The notes: generated by a model from the sequence alone, not told the origin. DNA of 64,000 nucleotides from Streptomyces sp. NRRL S-1022 (GCF_000720135.1 NZ_JOIU01000017.1:1-64000), one strand, 5' to 3'. Positions 17,983 through 27,391 are shown, counted from the first letter of the stretch. Made by a program: numbers and translations.

Positions 17983-18852
17983 GTGGACGGATGGTACGTG
18001 GACGACCGCTGCACGAACTGCGACGTGGCCCGGCAGTTCGCACCCGGGCTGATCGGCGAGGCCGACGGGAAATCCGTCATCCTGCGCCCGCCCGCCGACG
18101 ATGCGGAGAACCGGCGCTTACACGCGGCCGTCTTCGCCTGCCCCACCCGCTCGATCCGGCCCCTGACCGGCCGGGCGGACCAGTCGCTGGACCCGTTCCC
18201 GATGCCCCTGGACGACGGCGTACTGATCTGCGGGCACAACTCGCCCCACACCGCGGGCGCCAACTCCTACCTGCTCCCGCGGCCCTCCGGCACCAGCATG
18301 ATGATCGACACGCCCCGCTGGAGCCGCGCCCTGGCCGAGCGCTACACGGCCTCGGGCCCCGTCACCGACGTGCTGCTCACCCACCGCGACCACGCCGCAC
18401 ACGGCCGTCGCTACGCCGACCACTTCGGCGCCCGGCTCTGGATCCACGAGGACGACCTCGACGCCGCCCCGGACGCCGACCAGGTGATCCGCGGCCTCGA
18501 ACCGCTGGAGATCGCCGAGGGCGTCACCGTCCACCCTCTCCCCGGACACACCCGGGGCAGCGTCCTCTACCTCGCCGACGACCGGTACTGCTTCAGCGGC
18601 GACAGCTTCTTCTGGTCGCGTACGACCGCGGATCTCGAAGTCGCCGAGAGCGTGACCTGGTACTCCATCGAGGAACTGGCCGCGTCCCTGGCCAGGACGG
18701 CAGGGCGGCTGCGGTTCGAGTGGGTGCTGCCGGGCCACGGGGACCGGCGCCGCCTGCCGGCCGACGAGATGTCCCGGCGGCTGCACGCCCTGGCGGACCG
18801 CACCCGTCTGCTGCGGCCCCGTCCGGTCGACTTCACCGGGCTCCGCTGGTGA
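17983..18852 (+). CDS. Ferredoxin-like domain fused to MBL-fold metallohydrolase
   Basis: A 289-residue protein. The N-terminal 65 residues resemble a reduced ferredoxin (DDRCTNCDVARQFAP and FACPTRSI). The MBL domain follows, with LLTHRDHAAHG in place of HxHxDH, then PLPGHTRGSV, FSGDSFF and VLPGHGD. Metal ligands are mostly present, but the first His pair is reduced to HRDH. Function is unknown; redox-linked hydrolase or glyoxalase-like activity is possible. GTG 17983 was chosen for its AAGGAG site; the longer frame upstream is non-coding. Confidence 0.8.
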   Translation: MDGWYVDDRCTNCDVARQFAPGLIGEADGKSVILRPPADDAENRRLHAAVFACPTRSIRPLTGRADQSLDPFPMPLDDGVLICGHNSPHTAGANSYLLPRPSGTSMMIDTPRWSRALAERYTASGPVTDVLLTHRDHAAHGRRYADHFGARLWIHEDDLDAAPDADQVIRGLEPLEIAEGVTVHPLPGHTRGSVLYLADDRYCFSGDSFFWSRTTADLEVAESVTWYSIEELAASLARTAGRLRFEWVLPGHGDRRRLPADEMSRRLHALADRTRLLRPRPVDFTGLRW

Positions 18853-18971
18853 GCGCCGGCCGGGCCGTTCGCTGACGGGCAGCACCCGGCGCGCTGCCGG
18901 GATCACCGCCCCGGCGTCCGCTTTCCGCCGTTCGGACCAGCTCCGAGCGCTGTGCTGACGCCCGGGCCTCC

Positions 18972-19781
18972 TCACTTGACGGCGCCGCCGGTCACCCCGG
19001 CGGCGAGCCGGCGCTGTGCGACGACGAGCAGCGCGGACGCGGGGAGGGACGCCAGGACCGCGGTGGCCATGACGGCGTTCCACCGAGGGGTGTGGGCGCC
19101 GAGGTACTCGTAGATGCCGACGGTGACCGGCCGTACCGTGTCCGTGGTGTTCAGGGTCAGCGCGAAGAGGAAGTCGCCCCAGGCGAACAGGAAGCTGAAC
19201 ACGCCCGCGGTGACCAGTGCGTTGCGGGTCAGCGGCAGCACCACGGACCACAGGATGCGCAGCCGCCCGGCGCCGTCCACGCGGGCGGCCTCGACGATCT
19301 CCCGTGGGACGGCCCGCATGGACGCCCGCAGGACGAGGATCGCGAAGGGCACCCCGGCGGTGGAGTCGGCGAGGACCAGCCCGGCGTACGAGTTGAGCAG
19401 CCCGAGGCCGGTGTAGGCGCCGTACAGCGCGTCGGCCACGACGATGCCCGGCACCATCTGGGTCACCAGGACGCCGAACAGGACGGGAGTGGTGCCGCGG
19501 AGCGGGAACCGGGCCAGCGCGTAGGCCGCCGGGGTGGCGAGGGCGAGGCTCAGCACCACACTGCCGAGGGACACGACGAGGCTGGTGAGGAGGTTGCGGC
19601 CCTGATCGTGCAGGGCGGTGGTGTAGCCGCTGAGGTCCGGGTGGAGGGGGAACCAGCCCGTCCCCGGGAGGGCGCCCGCCGGTTGCAGGGAGGCGTTCAC
19701 CATCCAGTACACCGGGAACAGCATCACCGCCAGCAGGGCGACACCGGCGAGCGTGGACAGCCGGCCACGGGCGGGCTTCAT
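18972..19781 (-). CDS. Carbohydrate ABC transporter permease, MalG type
   Basis: A 269-residue inner-membrane permease with six predicted helices. The EAA loop that contacts the ATPase is visible as EIVEAARVDGAGRLRILWSVVLP. It forms a heterodimer with the preceding permease and imports a sugar delivered by the binding protein. The start is 11 bases beyond the stop of the upstream permease. It is the last gene of the operon and converges with the MBL gene. Confidence 0.92.
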   Translation of the reverse strand: MKPARGRLSTLAGVALLAVMLFPVYWMVNASLQPAGALPGTGWFPLHPDLSGYTTALHDQGRNLLTSLVVSLGSVVLSLALATPAAYALARFPLRGTTPVLFGVLVTQMVPGIVVADALYGAYTGLGLLNSYAGLVLADSTAGVPFAILVLRASMRAVPREIVEAARVDGAGRLRILWSVVLPLTRNALVTAGVFSFLFAWGDFLFALTLNTTDTVRPVTVGIYEYLGAHTPRWNAVMATAVLASLPASALLVVAQRRLAAGVTGGAVK

Positions 19782-19792
19782 GGCACCGTCCT

Positions 19793-20710
19793 TCACGCGT
19801 ACCGGGCGCGACGGCTCGCGCGCAGGTGGACGAGGGCGAAGACGAGCGACACGAGGACGAGGACGTTGCCCAGGGCGGCACCGCGTCCGAAGTCGAGCTG
19901 CTGGAAGGAGAGCGCGTAGGACCGGGTGGCGAGCGTCTGCGTGGCGTCGGCCGGGCCCCCGCCCGTCACCACGAGGACGATGTCGAGGACCTTGAGCGTG
20001 TAGACCGCGCCCAGCACCAGCACGACACCGGCGACGGGCCGCAGCAGCGGCCAGGTGACGTGGCGGAACGAGGCCAGCGGTCCGGCGCCGTCCAGCTTCG
20101 CCGCCTCGTACAGGTGCTCCGGGATGTCCTGGAGGCCGCCGTACAGCAGCGCGGTGTTGAAGGGGACGCCCACCCAGATGTTGACCAGGATCACGGAGAC
20201 CAGTGCCTGGGAGGTGCCGGTCAGCCAGGGGATGCCGGAGGGCACCAGGTGGAGGCCGCGCAGCACCCGGTTGACGATGCCGGAGTCGGTGTCGAGCATC
20301 CACCGCCAGGTCGTCCCGGAGACGACCAGCGGCAGCAGCCAGGGCAGCAGCAGGAGCGAGCGCAGGAGGCCGCCCAGCGGAAACCTGCGCTGGAAGAACA
20401 GGGCGATGGCCAGCCCGAGCACGAACTGCCCGACGAGCGAACCGGCCGTGAACAGGACCGTGGTCAGCAGCGCTTCCCGGAACATGTCCGACGACAGGAC
20501 CTCCGCGTAGTTGCGCAGCCCCACGAACGGTGCGGCTCCGGTGTAGAACGTCGTGGCCGTGTAGTGCCGGAAGCTCATCAGGACGTTCTCGGCGAGCGGG
20601 TAGCCGAGGAACAGCAGCAGGTAGGCCAGGGCGGGCAGGAGGAACAGCCACTGCGTGATCCGCTCCCGCAGCCGTGCCCGGTCAGGAACCGGTCGCGGTC
20701 CGCTGCGCAT
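19793..20710 (-). CDS. Carbohydrate ABC transporter permease, MalF type
   Basis: A 305-residue permease. A basic N-tail is followed by six helices (WLFLLPALAYLLLFLGYPLA first) and the EAA loop HLYEAAKLDGAGPLASFRHV. ATG 20710 overlaps the binding-protein gene by 29 bases, implying coupling. ATG 20740 is an alternative with a longer tail. No ATP-binding subunit gene is present; in Streptomyces many such importers share the ATPase MsiK. Confidence 0.92.
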   Translation of the reverse strand: MRSGPRPVPDRARLRERITQWLFLLPALAYLLLFLGYPLAENVLMSFRHYTATTFYTGAAPFVGLRNYAEVLSSDMFREALLTTVLFTAGSLVGQFVLGLAIALFFQRRFPLGGLLRSLLLLPWLLPLVVSGTTWRWMLDTDSGIVNRVLRGLHLVPSGIPWLTGTSQALVSVILVNIWVGVPFNTALLYGGLQDIPEHLYEAAKLDGAGPLASFRHVTWPLLRPVAGVVLVLGAVYTLKVLDIVLVVTGGGPADATQTLATRSYALSFQQLDFGRGAALGNVLVLVSLVFALVHLRASRRARYA

Positions 20711-21929
20711 GCCTGAGTGCTTCCCGCGGTGTCTGCTCACCCGTCAGCGCGGCCTGCACCGCGGTGTAGATCCCGGTCGCCGCCCGGGGCCACTCGACGC
20801 CGAGCCGGCTGGTGCGGGACCGGGCCCGCTGCACGCTCTTGACGAACGCGGCCGTCGACGGGACCTCGCGGGCGTACCGGGACGCCACCGCGGTACGGGA
20901 CGGCACCGTGTGGTACTGCTCGGCCAGGGCCAGCATGTTCTCCGGGTCGTTCAGGCAGGCCAGCACCTTGGCGGCCGCCCGCTGCCGGGCCGCGGAGGAG
21001 TTCTGCGGCACGGTCCACACCTCACCGCCGAGCGGGGTGACGAGGGTCTGCCCGGGCACGCGGACCGGGAGCGGGGCCACGCCCCAGTGCAGGCCGGCCT
21101 TGTCCAGCTCGGAGATCCGCCAGGGACCGTTGACCATCATGGCCGCCTTGCCGGCCACGAACTGGTCGTGGAGGTCGGCCTGCGTCCAGTTCAGCACCGA
21201 CCGCGACATGGAGCCGCTCTCGACCAGATCGACCCAGAGCTGGAGGGCCTGCGCGGCCTGCGGGCTGTCCAGCCGTGTCTCGTCGCCGCCGTTGGACCAC
21301 AGGAAGGGCAGGAACTGCCAGGTGCCCTCGAAGGTGGCGTTCGCGTCCACCGCCATGCCGTAGCGCCCCGGCCGGGTCAGCGCGGCCGCGGCCTTCTCCA
21401 GCTGGTCCCACGTCCTCGGTACGGCGACACCGGCCTCCGCGAGCATGTCCTTGTTGTAGAACAGGGCGGTCGTGCCGGCCGTGGGCGCCAGCCCGTACAC
21501 CTTCCCCCGGTACGTGCCCGCCGACAGGATGCCCTCGGCGTAGCCGCCGGAGTCGACGCCGTAGCGGTCCAGCGGCGTCAGTGCGCCGGTCCGCGCGATC
21601 TGCTGCAGGTCCGGGTTGTCGAGCATCAGCAGGTCGGGCAGGGTCCGCGAGGACACCTGCCGCAGCACCTGCGGGACGAGCGAGGCACCGGGCACGCTCC
21701 GGTGCTCGACGGTGACGCCGGCGGCCCTGCCGCAGGCGGTGAGCCGCTCGCCCCACTGGGCGTGCTCGGTGGTGTCGGTGTAGTAGTCGAGCGCGGTGAT
21801 GGAGGTGACCCTGCCCCCGGCGGACGCGGAGCCGGTACCGCCCCCGCACCCGGCGGCGGCCAGGACCAGGGCGAGGGTGCCGAACAGAGCGGTGAACCGC
21901 CGTCTCGACGGTATGGCCGCTGAGCTCAT
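20682..21929 (-). CDS. Sugar ABC transporter substrate-binding lipoprotein
   Basis: A 415-residue extracytoplasmic solute-binding protein (family 1). The signal peptide ends in a lipobox, LVLAAAGC, so the mature protein is lipid-anchored at Cys. Conserved features include YGLAPTAGTTALFYNKDML and a WPRAATGIYTAVQAALTG C-terminus. It captures the sugar and delivers it to the MalF/MalG pair. ATG 21929 gives the proper signal peptide; the upstream in-frame ATG does not. No local LacI or GntR regulator accompanies it. Confidence 0.92.
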   Translation of the reverse strand: MSSAAIPSRRRFTALFGTLALVLAAAGCGGGTGSASAGGRVTSITALDYYTDTTEHAQWGERLTACGRAAGVTVEHRSVPGASLVPQVLRQVSSRTLPDLLMLDNPDLQQIARTGALTPLDRYGVDSGGYAEGILSAGTYRGKVYGLAPTAGTTALFYNKDMLAEAGVAVPRTWDQLEKAAAALTRPGRYGMAVDANATFEGTWQFLPFLWSNGGDETRLDSPQAAQALQLWVDLVESGSMSRSVLNWTQADLHDQFVAGKAAMMVNGPWRISELDKAGLHWGVAPLPVRVPGQTLVTPLGGEVWTVPQNSSAARQRAAAKVLACLNDPENMLALAEQYHTVPSRTAVASRYAREVPSTAAFVKSVQRARSRTSRLGVEWPRAATGIYTAVQAALTGEQTPREALRHAQRTATGS

Positions 21930-22041
21930 GTGGTGCCTTCCGCGCAAGATCCGGTGCCGCAGTGGAAGTGCGGGCGAGAGGGTCCATACCGGCATGTTCC
22001 GGTCCGGGCAGGGATGCTACCGCACCTGGCCGATCACCTGA

Positions 22042-22767
22042 TCAGATGACCGCTCCGGCGGCCTCCCCGATCATCGCCGCCACGGCCTCCGGCCGGGACA
22101 GGACCACGGCGTGCGAACCGTCCAGCAGGCGTGCGGTGGCCGCCATGCGCTGCGCCATGAAGCGCTGGGCCGTGGGGTTGAGCATCCGGTCGGCGGCGGC
22201 GACGGCGTACCAGGACGGTCTCGACGCCCACGCTGGCGGGCCCGAACCCGCGGTCAGCGCGCGCTGCGCGAGGGGGCGCTGCCGCACGGACAGCACACGG
22301 CCGGCACGGGGGGACAGGTCGGCGGCGTACAGCTCGGAGAAGCTCTCCCCGCGGAGGTACAGCTCGCCGTCCGTGCCCGCGGACGACCGCCCGGGGAGGG
22401 CGGCGGTGAACGCCGCGTCCGCCCCCGGCATGGGCGGGAAGCGGTCCGTGACGTCCAGCAGGCTTTCGCCGGCGTCCAGACCGAACGCCGCGACGTACGC
22501 CAGGGCCACGACGTTGTCGGCGTCTGCGGCCGTGATGACCGCGCCCCCGTAACCGTGGCCGACCAGCACCACCGGGGTGCCGAGCTGCCGCACCACGCTG
22601 CCGACGTAGGCGGCGTCGTGCGCCAGGCCGCGCAGCGGGTTCGCCGGGGCGCGCACCGCCAGCCCGGCCGCGTGCAGCAGCCGGATCACCCCCGTCCACG
22701 ACGAGGCGTCGGTGAACGCCCCGTGGACGAGCACGACGGTCGGCGGTACGGGGATGGGTCCGGGCAC
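22042..22767 (-). CDS. Alpha/beta hydrolase (paralogue of the 36.5-kb hydrolase)
   Basis: About 241 residues with TVVLVHGAFTDASSW (oxyanion region), VVLVGHGYGGAVI as nucleophile elbow and a C-terminal GSHAVVLSRPEAVA carrying the catalytic His. The elbow reads G-H-G-Y-G, so the usual Ser of G-x-S-x-G is Gly and nucleophile loss is likely. Its paralogue at 36462 has GHSYGG. GTG 22767 follows GGAGG by 8 bases and aligns with the paralogue's start; the ATG at 22809 is less likely. It may be co-transcribed with the LAL regulator upstream. Confidence 0.85.
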   Translation of the reverse strand: MPGPIPVPPTVVLVHGAFTDASSWTGVIRLLHAAGLAVRAPANPLRGLAHDAAYVGSVVRQLGTPVVLVGHGYGGAVITAADADNVVALAYVAAFGLDAGESLLDVTDRFPPMPGADAAFTAALPGRSSAGTDGELYLRGESFSELYAADLSPRAGRVLSVRQRPLAQRALTAGSGPPAWASRPSWYAVAAADRMLNPTAQRFMAQRMAATARLLDGSHAVVLSRPEAVAAMIGEAAGAVI

Positions 22768-22850
22768 GTCGGTGACCTCCGGCTGGGTGGGGTGCCCAGC
22801 CAAGCCCATCCCGCCCCGCCCGGCATCGCGTGAACGTACCAGGTGCCCGC

Positions 22851-25598
22851 TCAGTCCTCGGGCAGGGCCATGACCAGATGGGCCAGCTGCACCCGGGAGT
22901 TGACCGCCAGTTTGCGGAAGGCGGAGGTCAGATGCGTGTTCACGGTGTGCGGGGACACGACGAGCAGCTCCGCGGCCGTACGGTTGCTGTGGCCCTCGGC
23001 GACCAGCCGCGCCACCTTCTTCTCCGACGCCGTGAGCGCCCCCCAGCCCTGCACGGGACGCTGCCCGCCCGCCGCCCTGCGCCCCCCGGCGCCCGCACCC
23101 CGCAGCTCGCGCTGCAGGTGCGCCGCCACCGCGTGCGCGCCCGACTCGGCGAACGCGGCCCGGGCCTCGGTCAGGGCGGTCACCGCCTCGGGCCCGCGCC
23201 CCGCCGCCAGCAGCGCCCGCCCCAGATCGGCCCCGGCCGCGGCCCGGACCAGCGGACGCGGGCCGGCCCGGAGCAGGGCGACCGAGCGTTCCAGCAGGGC
23301 CGGGTCGTCGAGCACCAGCCCGCGGGCCCGCGCCGCGATCCCCGTGGCCGTGGGCACCGACGGATTGCGCCCGGCGTGGGCCTCCGCCTGCGCGGCCAGG
23401 TCCTCGGCGAGCTCCCGGTCCGCGCCGCGCAGAGCGATCCGGATCGCGGAGCCCACCCAGGTGCGCAGCAGCCGCCAGCGCAGGAAGGGACCCGCCTCCT
23501 GCACCCGGTGGATCCGGTCGACGGCGAGCCGGACGTCCCCGTCTGCCTCGGCGTGGACCGCCTCCAGGAAGCGCACCGCGGCCGTGTTCCCCGGGTTCCG
23601 CTTGGCCGCCAGCCTCTCGCGCGCCTGGTCCAGGTGCTCCCGCGCCGCCTCCCGGTCACCGCGCAGCAGGGCGATACGGGAGCGGATCACCCGGCCGTTC
23701 ACCTGCTGGACGTGCGCCCGCACGTCGTCCTCCAGGCGCTCCATCGTCACGAAGTCGGCCTCGGCGTCGTCGAGCCTGCCCAGCTCCAGATGCTGCTGCC
23801 CCTGCGCCCACAGCAGCATCGCCTCGCGGATCCCGCCGGCCTCGTCGGCCGCCTTCGCCAGCAGTCGCCCGGCGGTCTCGAAGTCGTCCATGTGCTGGCA
23901 GGCGACGATCTCCTCGGGGAAGTAGGCGGGGTCGACGGCGCGGAGCGCGGAGAAACGCTCCCGGGCGCGGGCGTTCTCGCCCGCGTTCAGCGCGATCTCC
24001 CCGAGCGCGAACAGCGCCTGCACATGGGCCTCCCGGTCACCGGTCGCCACCGCCGCACCCAGCGCCTCCTCACCGGCCGCCCGCGCCGGCACCAGGTCGT
24101 GCGCCCGGGACATGGCCAGCGCCCGCAGCGCGGCCAGCCGCGCGCCCACCTCCGGCGCGGCACCACCGACCGTGAGGGCCGCCTCGGTCCGGCGGCGCAG
24201 CTCGTCGGCGAGATCCAGGTTCCACAGCGCGCCGCCGAGAGCGGCGTGCAGCCGGCCGAGGACGTCCACGGGCGGCCGGCAGGCCAGCAGCCGGTCACCG
24301 GTCGACAGCGCCTCCCGGTTGCGGCCGGCCCGGGTCAGGCAGACGATCGCCTGCTCGCCCACGGCGAACCACGACGGCCGCGCGGCCGGCACCAGGTCCA
24401 GGGCGCGGGTCACGAGGTCGGCCGCGAGCTGCGGGGTCACCGGGAGCACGTCGTCGGCGGCCCGCCGCAGCAGCGCCACCGCCTCCTCGTCCCCGGGCCG
24501 GGCACCCCGCAGGACGTGGGACACCACGTCGATCGGCTGGTGGCCCGCGGCGACGAGCCGGCCCGCGGCCTCCCGGTGCAGCGCCTTGCGGGCCGACGGC
24601 GGGACATCCACGTACACCGCCTGGCGCAGCAGGTCGTGCCGGAAGACCAGCTGGTCGCCGTCGTCCTCCAGCAGGCCCGCGCGCACCGCCTCCTCCAGCG
24701 CCGGGATCAGCTCGACCGGCGGCCGGCCGCAGAGCGCGGCGGCGTCCCGGAAGGCGAAACCGCGCCCCAGCACCGCTCCCCTCTGGAGGAAACGCAGCGT
24801 GTCCGGGTGCAGCGAGCCGAGCCTGTCGCGCACGCCCACCACCAGCCCCGGGGGCACCGGTTCGGCCGAGCCGTCGGCGGTCCGCAGTCCGGCGAGCATC
24901 TCGACCGCGAGGAACGGGTTGCCGCCGGCCCCTTCGAGCAGGTCGCGCACCCGGTCGTCGACGGCGCCCCCCAGGACGTCGTCGGCCAGCCGGCCGATGG
25001 CCGCGCCGGACAGCGGGCCCAACGCGACTGTGTGCACGGGGATTTCGCCCCGCACGGCCGTGGCGACCTCCGCCGCGGGCCCGTCGGCGCCCCGCCGCTC
25101 GGTCAGCAGCCACAGCACCGGCGAGGTGCGCAGCCGCCGCGGCAGCTGCTGGAGGGCGAACCGGCTGAGCGGGTCGGCCCACTGCACGTCGTCCAGGGCG
25201 AGCAGGACCGGGGTGCCGGCGGCCCGTTCCTCGATCACCTCGGCCAGGCGCTCCACCAGCCGGATCCGCTGATCGTGCCGGCGTGCGAGATCGACCAGCG
25301 CACCGCCGGACAGCAGCGGCCGGTCGCCGTGCAGGACGCAGGTCGCCAGCGAGGACAGCGGCACGAGGTGGTGCAGCTCGTCGGCCTTGCCGAGACCGAC
25401 GGAGAACCCCGCCGCCGCTGCCCCGGTGACGACTTCGGTGAGCAGCGTGGTCTTGCCGATGCCGGGTTCCCCGCGGATCAGGACCAGCGCACCGCTCCCG
25501 GTACGCGCCACCGAACCGGTCAGGGCCCGCAGCTCCGCCAGCTCGGCCTCCCGGCCGCGCAGACCGCTGCGGGACAGCGGCCCGCCTGACCCCGCCAC
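22851..25598 (-). CDS. LAL-type LuxR family transcriptional regulator with ATPase domain
   Basis: A 915-residue regulator. The N-terminal AAA/STAND domain has the Walker A GEPGIGKT at residues 43-50 and Walker B PVLLALDDVQWAD. A long helical TPR-like middle follows, and the C-terminal LuxR HTH reads LTASEKKVARLVAEGHSNRTAAELL. LAL regulators activate antibiotic or sugar-use genes on binding a ligand and ATP. GTG 25598 is preferred because GGAGAGGGAGGG directly precedes it; ATG 25619 overlaps that site. The hydrolase gene follows and the AraC gene lies 108 bases upstream. Confidence 0.9.
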   Translation of the reverse strand: MAGSGGPLSRSGLRGREAELAELRALTGSVARTGSGALVLIRGEPGIGKTTLLTEVVTGAAAAGFSVGLGKADELHHLVPLSSLATCVLHGDRPLLSGGALVDLARRHDQRIRLVERLAEVIEERAAGTPVLLALDDVQWADPLSRFALQQLPRRLRTSPVLWLLTERRGADGPAAEVATAVRGEIPVHTVALGPLSGAAIGRLADDVLGGAVDDRVRDLLEGAGGNPFLAVEMLAGLRTADGSAEPVPPGLVVGVRDRLGSLHPDTLRFLQRGAVLGRGFAFRDAAALCGRPPVELIPALEEAVRAGLLEDDGDQLVFRHDLLRQAVYVDVPPSARKALHREAAGRLVAAGHQPIDVVSHVLRGARPGDEEAVALLRRAADDVLPVTPQLAADLVTRALDLVPAARPSWFAVGEQAIVCLTRAGRNREALSTGDRLLACRPPVDVLGRLHAALGGALWNLDLADELRRRTEAALTVGGAAPEVGARLAALRALAMSRAHDLVPARAAGEEALGAAVATGDREAHVQALFALGEIALNAGENARARERFSALRAVDPAYFPEEIVACQHMDDFETAGRLLAKAADEAGGIREAMLLWAQGQQHLELGRLDDAEADFVTMERLEDDVRAHVQQVNGRVIRSRIALLRGDREAAREHLDQARERLAAKRNPGNTAAVRFLEAVHAEADGDVRLAVDRIHRVQEAGPFLRWRLLRTWVGSAIRIALRGADRELAEDLAAQAEAHAGRNPSVPTATGIAARARGLVLDDPALLERSVALLRAGPRPLVRAAAGADLGRALLAAGRGPEAVTALTEARAAFAESGAHAVAAHLQRELRGAGAGGRRAAGGQRPVQGWGALTASEKKVARLVAEGHSNRTAAELLVVSPHTVNTHLTSAFRKLAVNSRVQLAHLVMALPED

Positions 25599-25706
25599 TT
25601 GGGCCCTCCCTCTCCGCATGCGCCGGCCACGCCCGCGCCCCGGGGGCCCACTATGGCAAGAACAGCAGCTCAGCGCCTACGCGAGAGGTGTGGTGAGTGA
25701 CCCAGC

Positions 25707-26705
25707 TCATGCCGCGGTGCGGCGGGCGGAGCCGCGCCACTCGGCGGGCGTGACGCCGTAGGCCGCCCGGAACACCCGGCTGAAGTGGGAGGCGCTGGTG
25801 AAACCCCAGCGGTGCGCCACCGCGGCGATGGTCAGGTGCGCCGCCTCCCGGCGGCCCAGGTCGCGCCGGCACCGTTCCAGCCGGCGCTGCTGGATCCACC
25901 GGCTGACGGTGATGTCCTCCAGCGCGAACAGTTTGTGCAGATAGCGCACCGAGATGTGGTGGGCCCGGGCGATGGAGTCCGGTGTCAGGTCCGGGTGCGC
26001 GAGGTGCCGGTCGATGTACGCCCGGATCCGCACCAGCGACAGCCGGGCCGCGTCCGCGCTGTCCCCGCCGTCCCTGCCGAGCCGCTCCTCGGCCAGCGTC
26101 TGCACCAGGTCCACGACATTGCGGGCGATCAGCTCGCCCGTCCGCTCCGGGTACGTGCCCGCCGTGTCCACGAGCCGGGACAGCAGCGGTGTCAGCAGCC
26201 CGCCGAGCGCCGAGTCGGTGCCGAGCGGGGACGCCGTGATCCGCTGCAGGTCCGACTCGCTCAGGCCCAGCACCCGGCGCGGCAGCACCAGGGACTTCGT
26301 CCGGAAGCGCTCGGGGAGCGTCAGCCGGACCGGCCGGGCCATGTCGTAGACGAACAGCTGCCCAGGCTGGACGAAGGACTCCCGGCCGTCCTGCTCGATC
26401 CGGGCCACCCCCGTGCTCAGCAGTTTCACGACCACGTAGTCGTCGTTGTCGCTGCCCGCGATGAGCCGCCGGGTACGCCGGGCCAGCAGCGGATCGCCGT
26501 CCACGACGACGGCCTGCACCGGGCCCAGCGACGACGCGCGGATCGCGCCGCACTCGACCTCGTCGGACACGCCCATGTCCACGGCGCCGAACGTCAGGGC
26601 CAGCGCCTCGCGCCAGTACGCCCGGCGCCGGTGGGCGGGGACCGTTTCGACGGTGTAGACGCTGCCCGGGGCCCCGGGGTCCGGTCTCGTTGCCTGCGGG
26701 GTCAT
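25707..26705 (-). CDS. AraC family transcriptional regulator
   Basis: A 332-residue protein with an N-terminal AraC-like ligand-binding beta domain (AraC_binding_2 type; FVQPGQLFVYDMARP is recognisable) and a C-terminal double-HTH domain ending RWGFTSASHFSRVFRAAYGVTPAEWR. ATG 26705 (MTPQATRPD) is preceded by GGAAGGACAG. The effector is unknown. It could control the LAL and hydrolase genes downstream on the same strand. Confidence 0.88.
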   Translation of the reverse strand: MTPQATRPDPGAPGSVYTVETVPAHRRRAYWREALALTFGAVDMGVSDEVECGAIRASSLGPVQAVVVDGDPLLARRTRRLIAGSDNDDYVVVKLLSTGVARIEQDGRESFVQPGQLFVYDMARPVRLTLPERFRTKSLVLPRRVLGLSESDLQRITASPLGTDSALGGLLTPLLSRLVDTAGTYPERTGELIARNVVDLVQTLAEERLGRDGGDSADAARLSLVRIRAYIDRHLAHPDLTPDSIARAHHISVRYLHKLFALEDITVSRWIQQRRLERCRRDLGRREAAHLTIAAVAHRWGFTSASHFSRVFRAAYGVTPAEWRGSARRTAA

Positions 26706-26889
26706 GATCTCTGTCCTTCCGCACATGCGCTTTCCGGACAGACCCTGCCAGCGTGGCGTGGCCGCCACATCGCGTGAATCCGTGAGATCAGGGGTACGGC
26801 CAGGGGTGCGGGGAGACGGGTGCCGTGCACGGTGTGAGGTGCCCCACGGACCCTTGGCGTGGCCGAAAACCGTGCCTAAGTTCGGTCAT

Positions 26890-27147
26890 ATGTCCGACCA
26901 AGATGCCGCACTTCCCCCCGAGCCCGTCGACTTCGCCGTGGACCTCACCGGCCACGAGATGACCCGGCGGACCCACGTCATGGCCGCACTCGGCGCCGAC
27001 TGGGACCCCGTCGAGGCGCTGCGCGGTGAGGAGGAGGCGTACGACCTGTTGTACTCGGGCCTCGACGAGGAACAGCAGCGGCTGTACGACACCCTCGTCG
27101 AAGCGGGGGTCCTGCCGCGGCGGGGGAGCGGCCGTGCTGCCGCTTGA
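26890..27147 (+). CDS. Small acidic conserved protein of unknown function
   Basis: An 85-residue acidic protein without membrane helices or Cys pairs. Characteristic segments are VDLTGHEMTRRTHVMAALG, DWDPVEALRGEEEAYDLLYSG and LYDTLVEAGVLPRRGSG. It looks like a conserved actinobacterial family, but I cannot name a function. ATG 26890 was chosen because the upstream extension is promoter-like. The next gene overlaps its last 14 bases, so the two are probably translated together. Confidence 0.7.
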   Translation: MSDQDAALPPEPVDFAVDLTGHEMTRRTHVMAALGADWDPVEALRGEEEAYDLLYSGLDEEQQRLYDTLVEAGVLPRRGSGRAAA

Positions 27148-27391
27148 TCCGCAGGCGGACATCGGGCGCCGCGCCTGGGTGACCTGTCCCAATTGCGCGG
27201 ACCATCTCCAGTGCGACACCTGCCGGCAGGGCCGCAGATGCCCGGACCACTGGCGCTACCTGCTCTCGAACACCGGCAGTCTCCTGCACCTGCAGTGCCC
27301 CTCGTGCACCCACATCTGGGACCACGAGACGGGCTTCGGGGCCACCCGCACCCGCTGGACCCGCACGATCAGCGGCGGGCAGCCGGAGTGA
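27134..27391 (+). CDS. Small zinc-ribbon protein
   Basis: An 85-residue protein from GTG 27134, which overlaps the preceding gene and has GGGGGAG 5 bases upstream. Cys pairs CPNC, CDTC and CPSC plus the single Cys and His of RRCPDHW suggest one or two bound zincs. It contains many Trp and His residues (CTHIWDHETG). The function is unknown. Overlap with the acidic protein gene suggests the two products act together. Confidence 0.7.
   Translation: MLPLDPQADIGRRAWVTCPNCADHLQCDTCRQGRRCPDHWRYLLSNTGSLLHLQCPSCTHIWDHETGFGATRTRWTRTISGGQPE

Noticed and set aside
22830..25589. Plus-strand open frame of 919 codons
   Set aside because: It is antisense to the LAL regulator, which has clear Walker and HTH motifs on the other strand.
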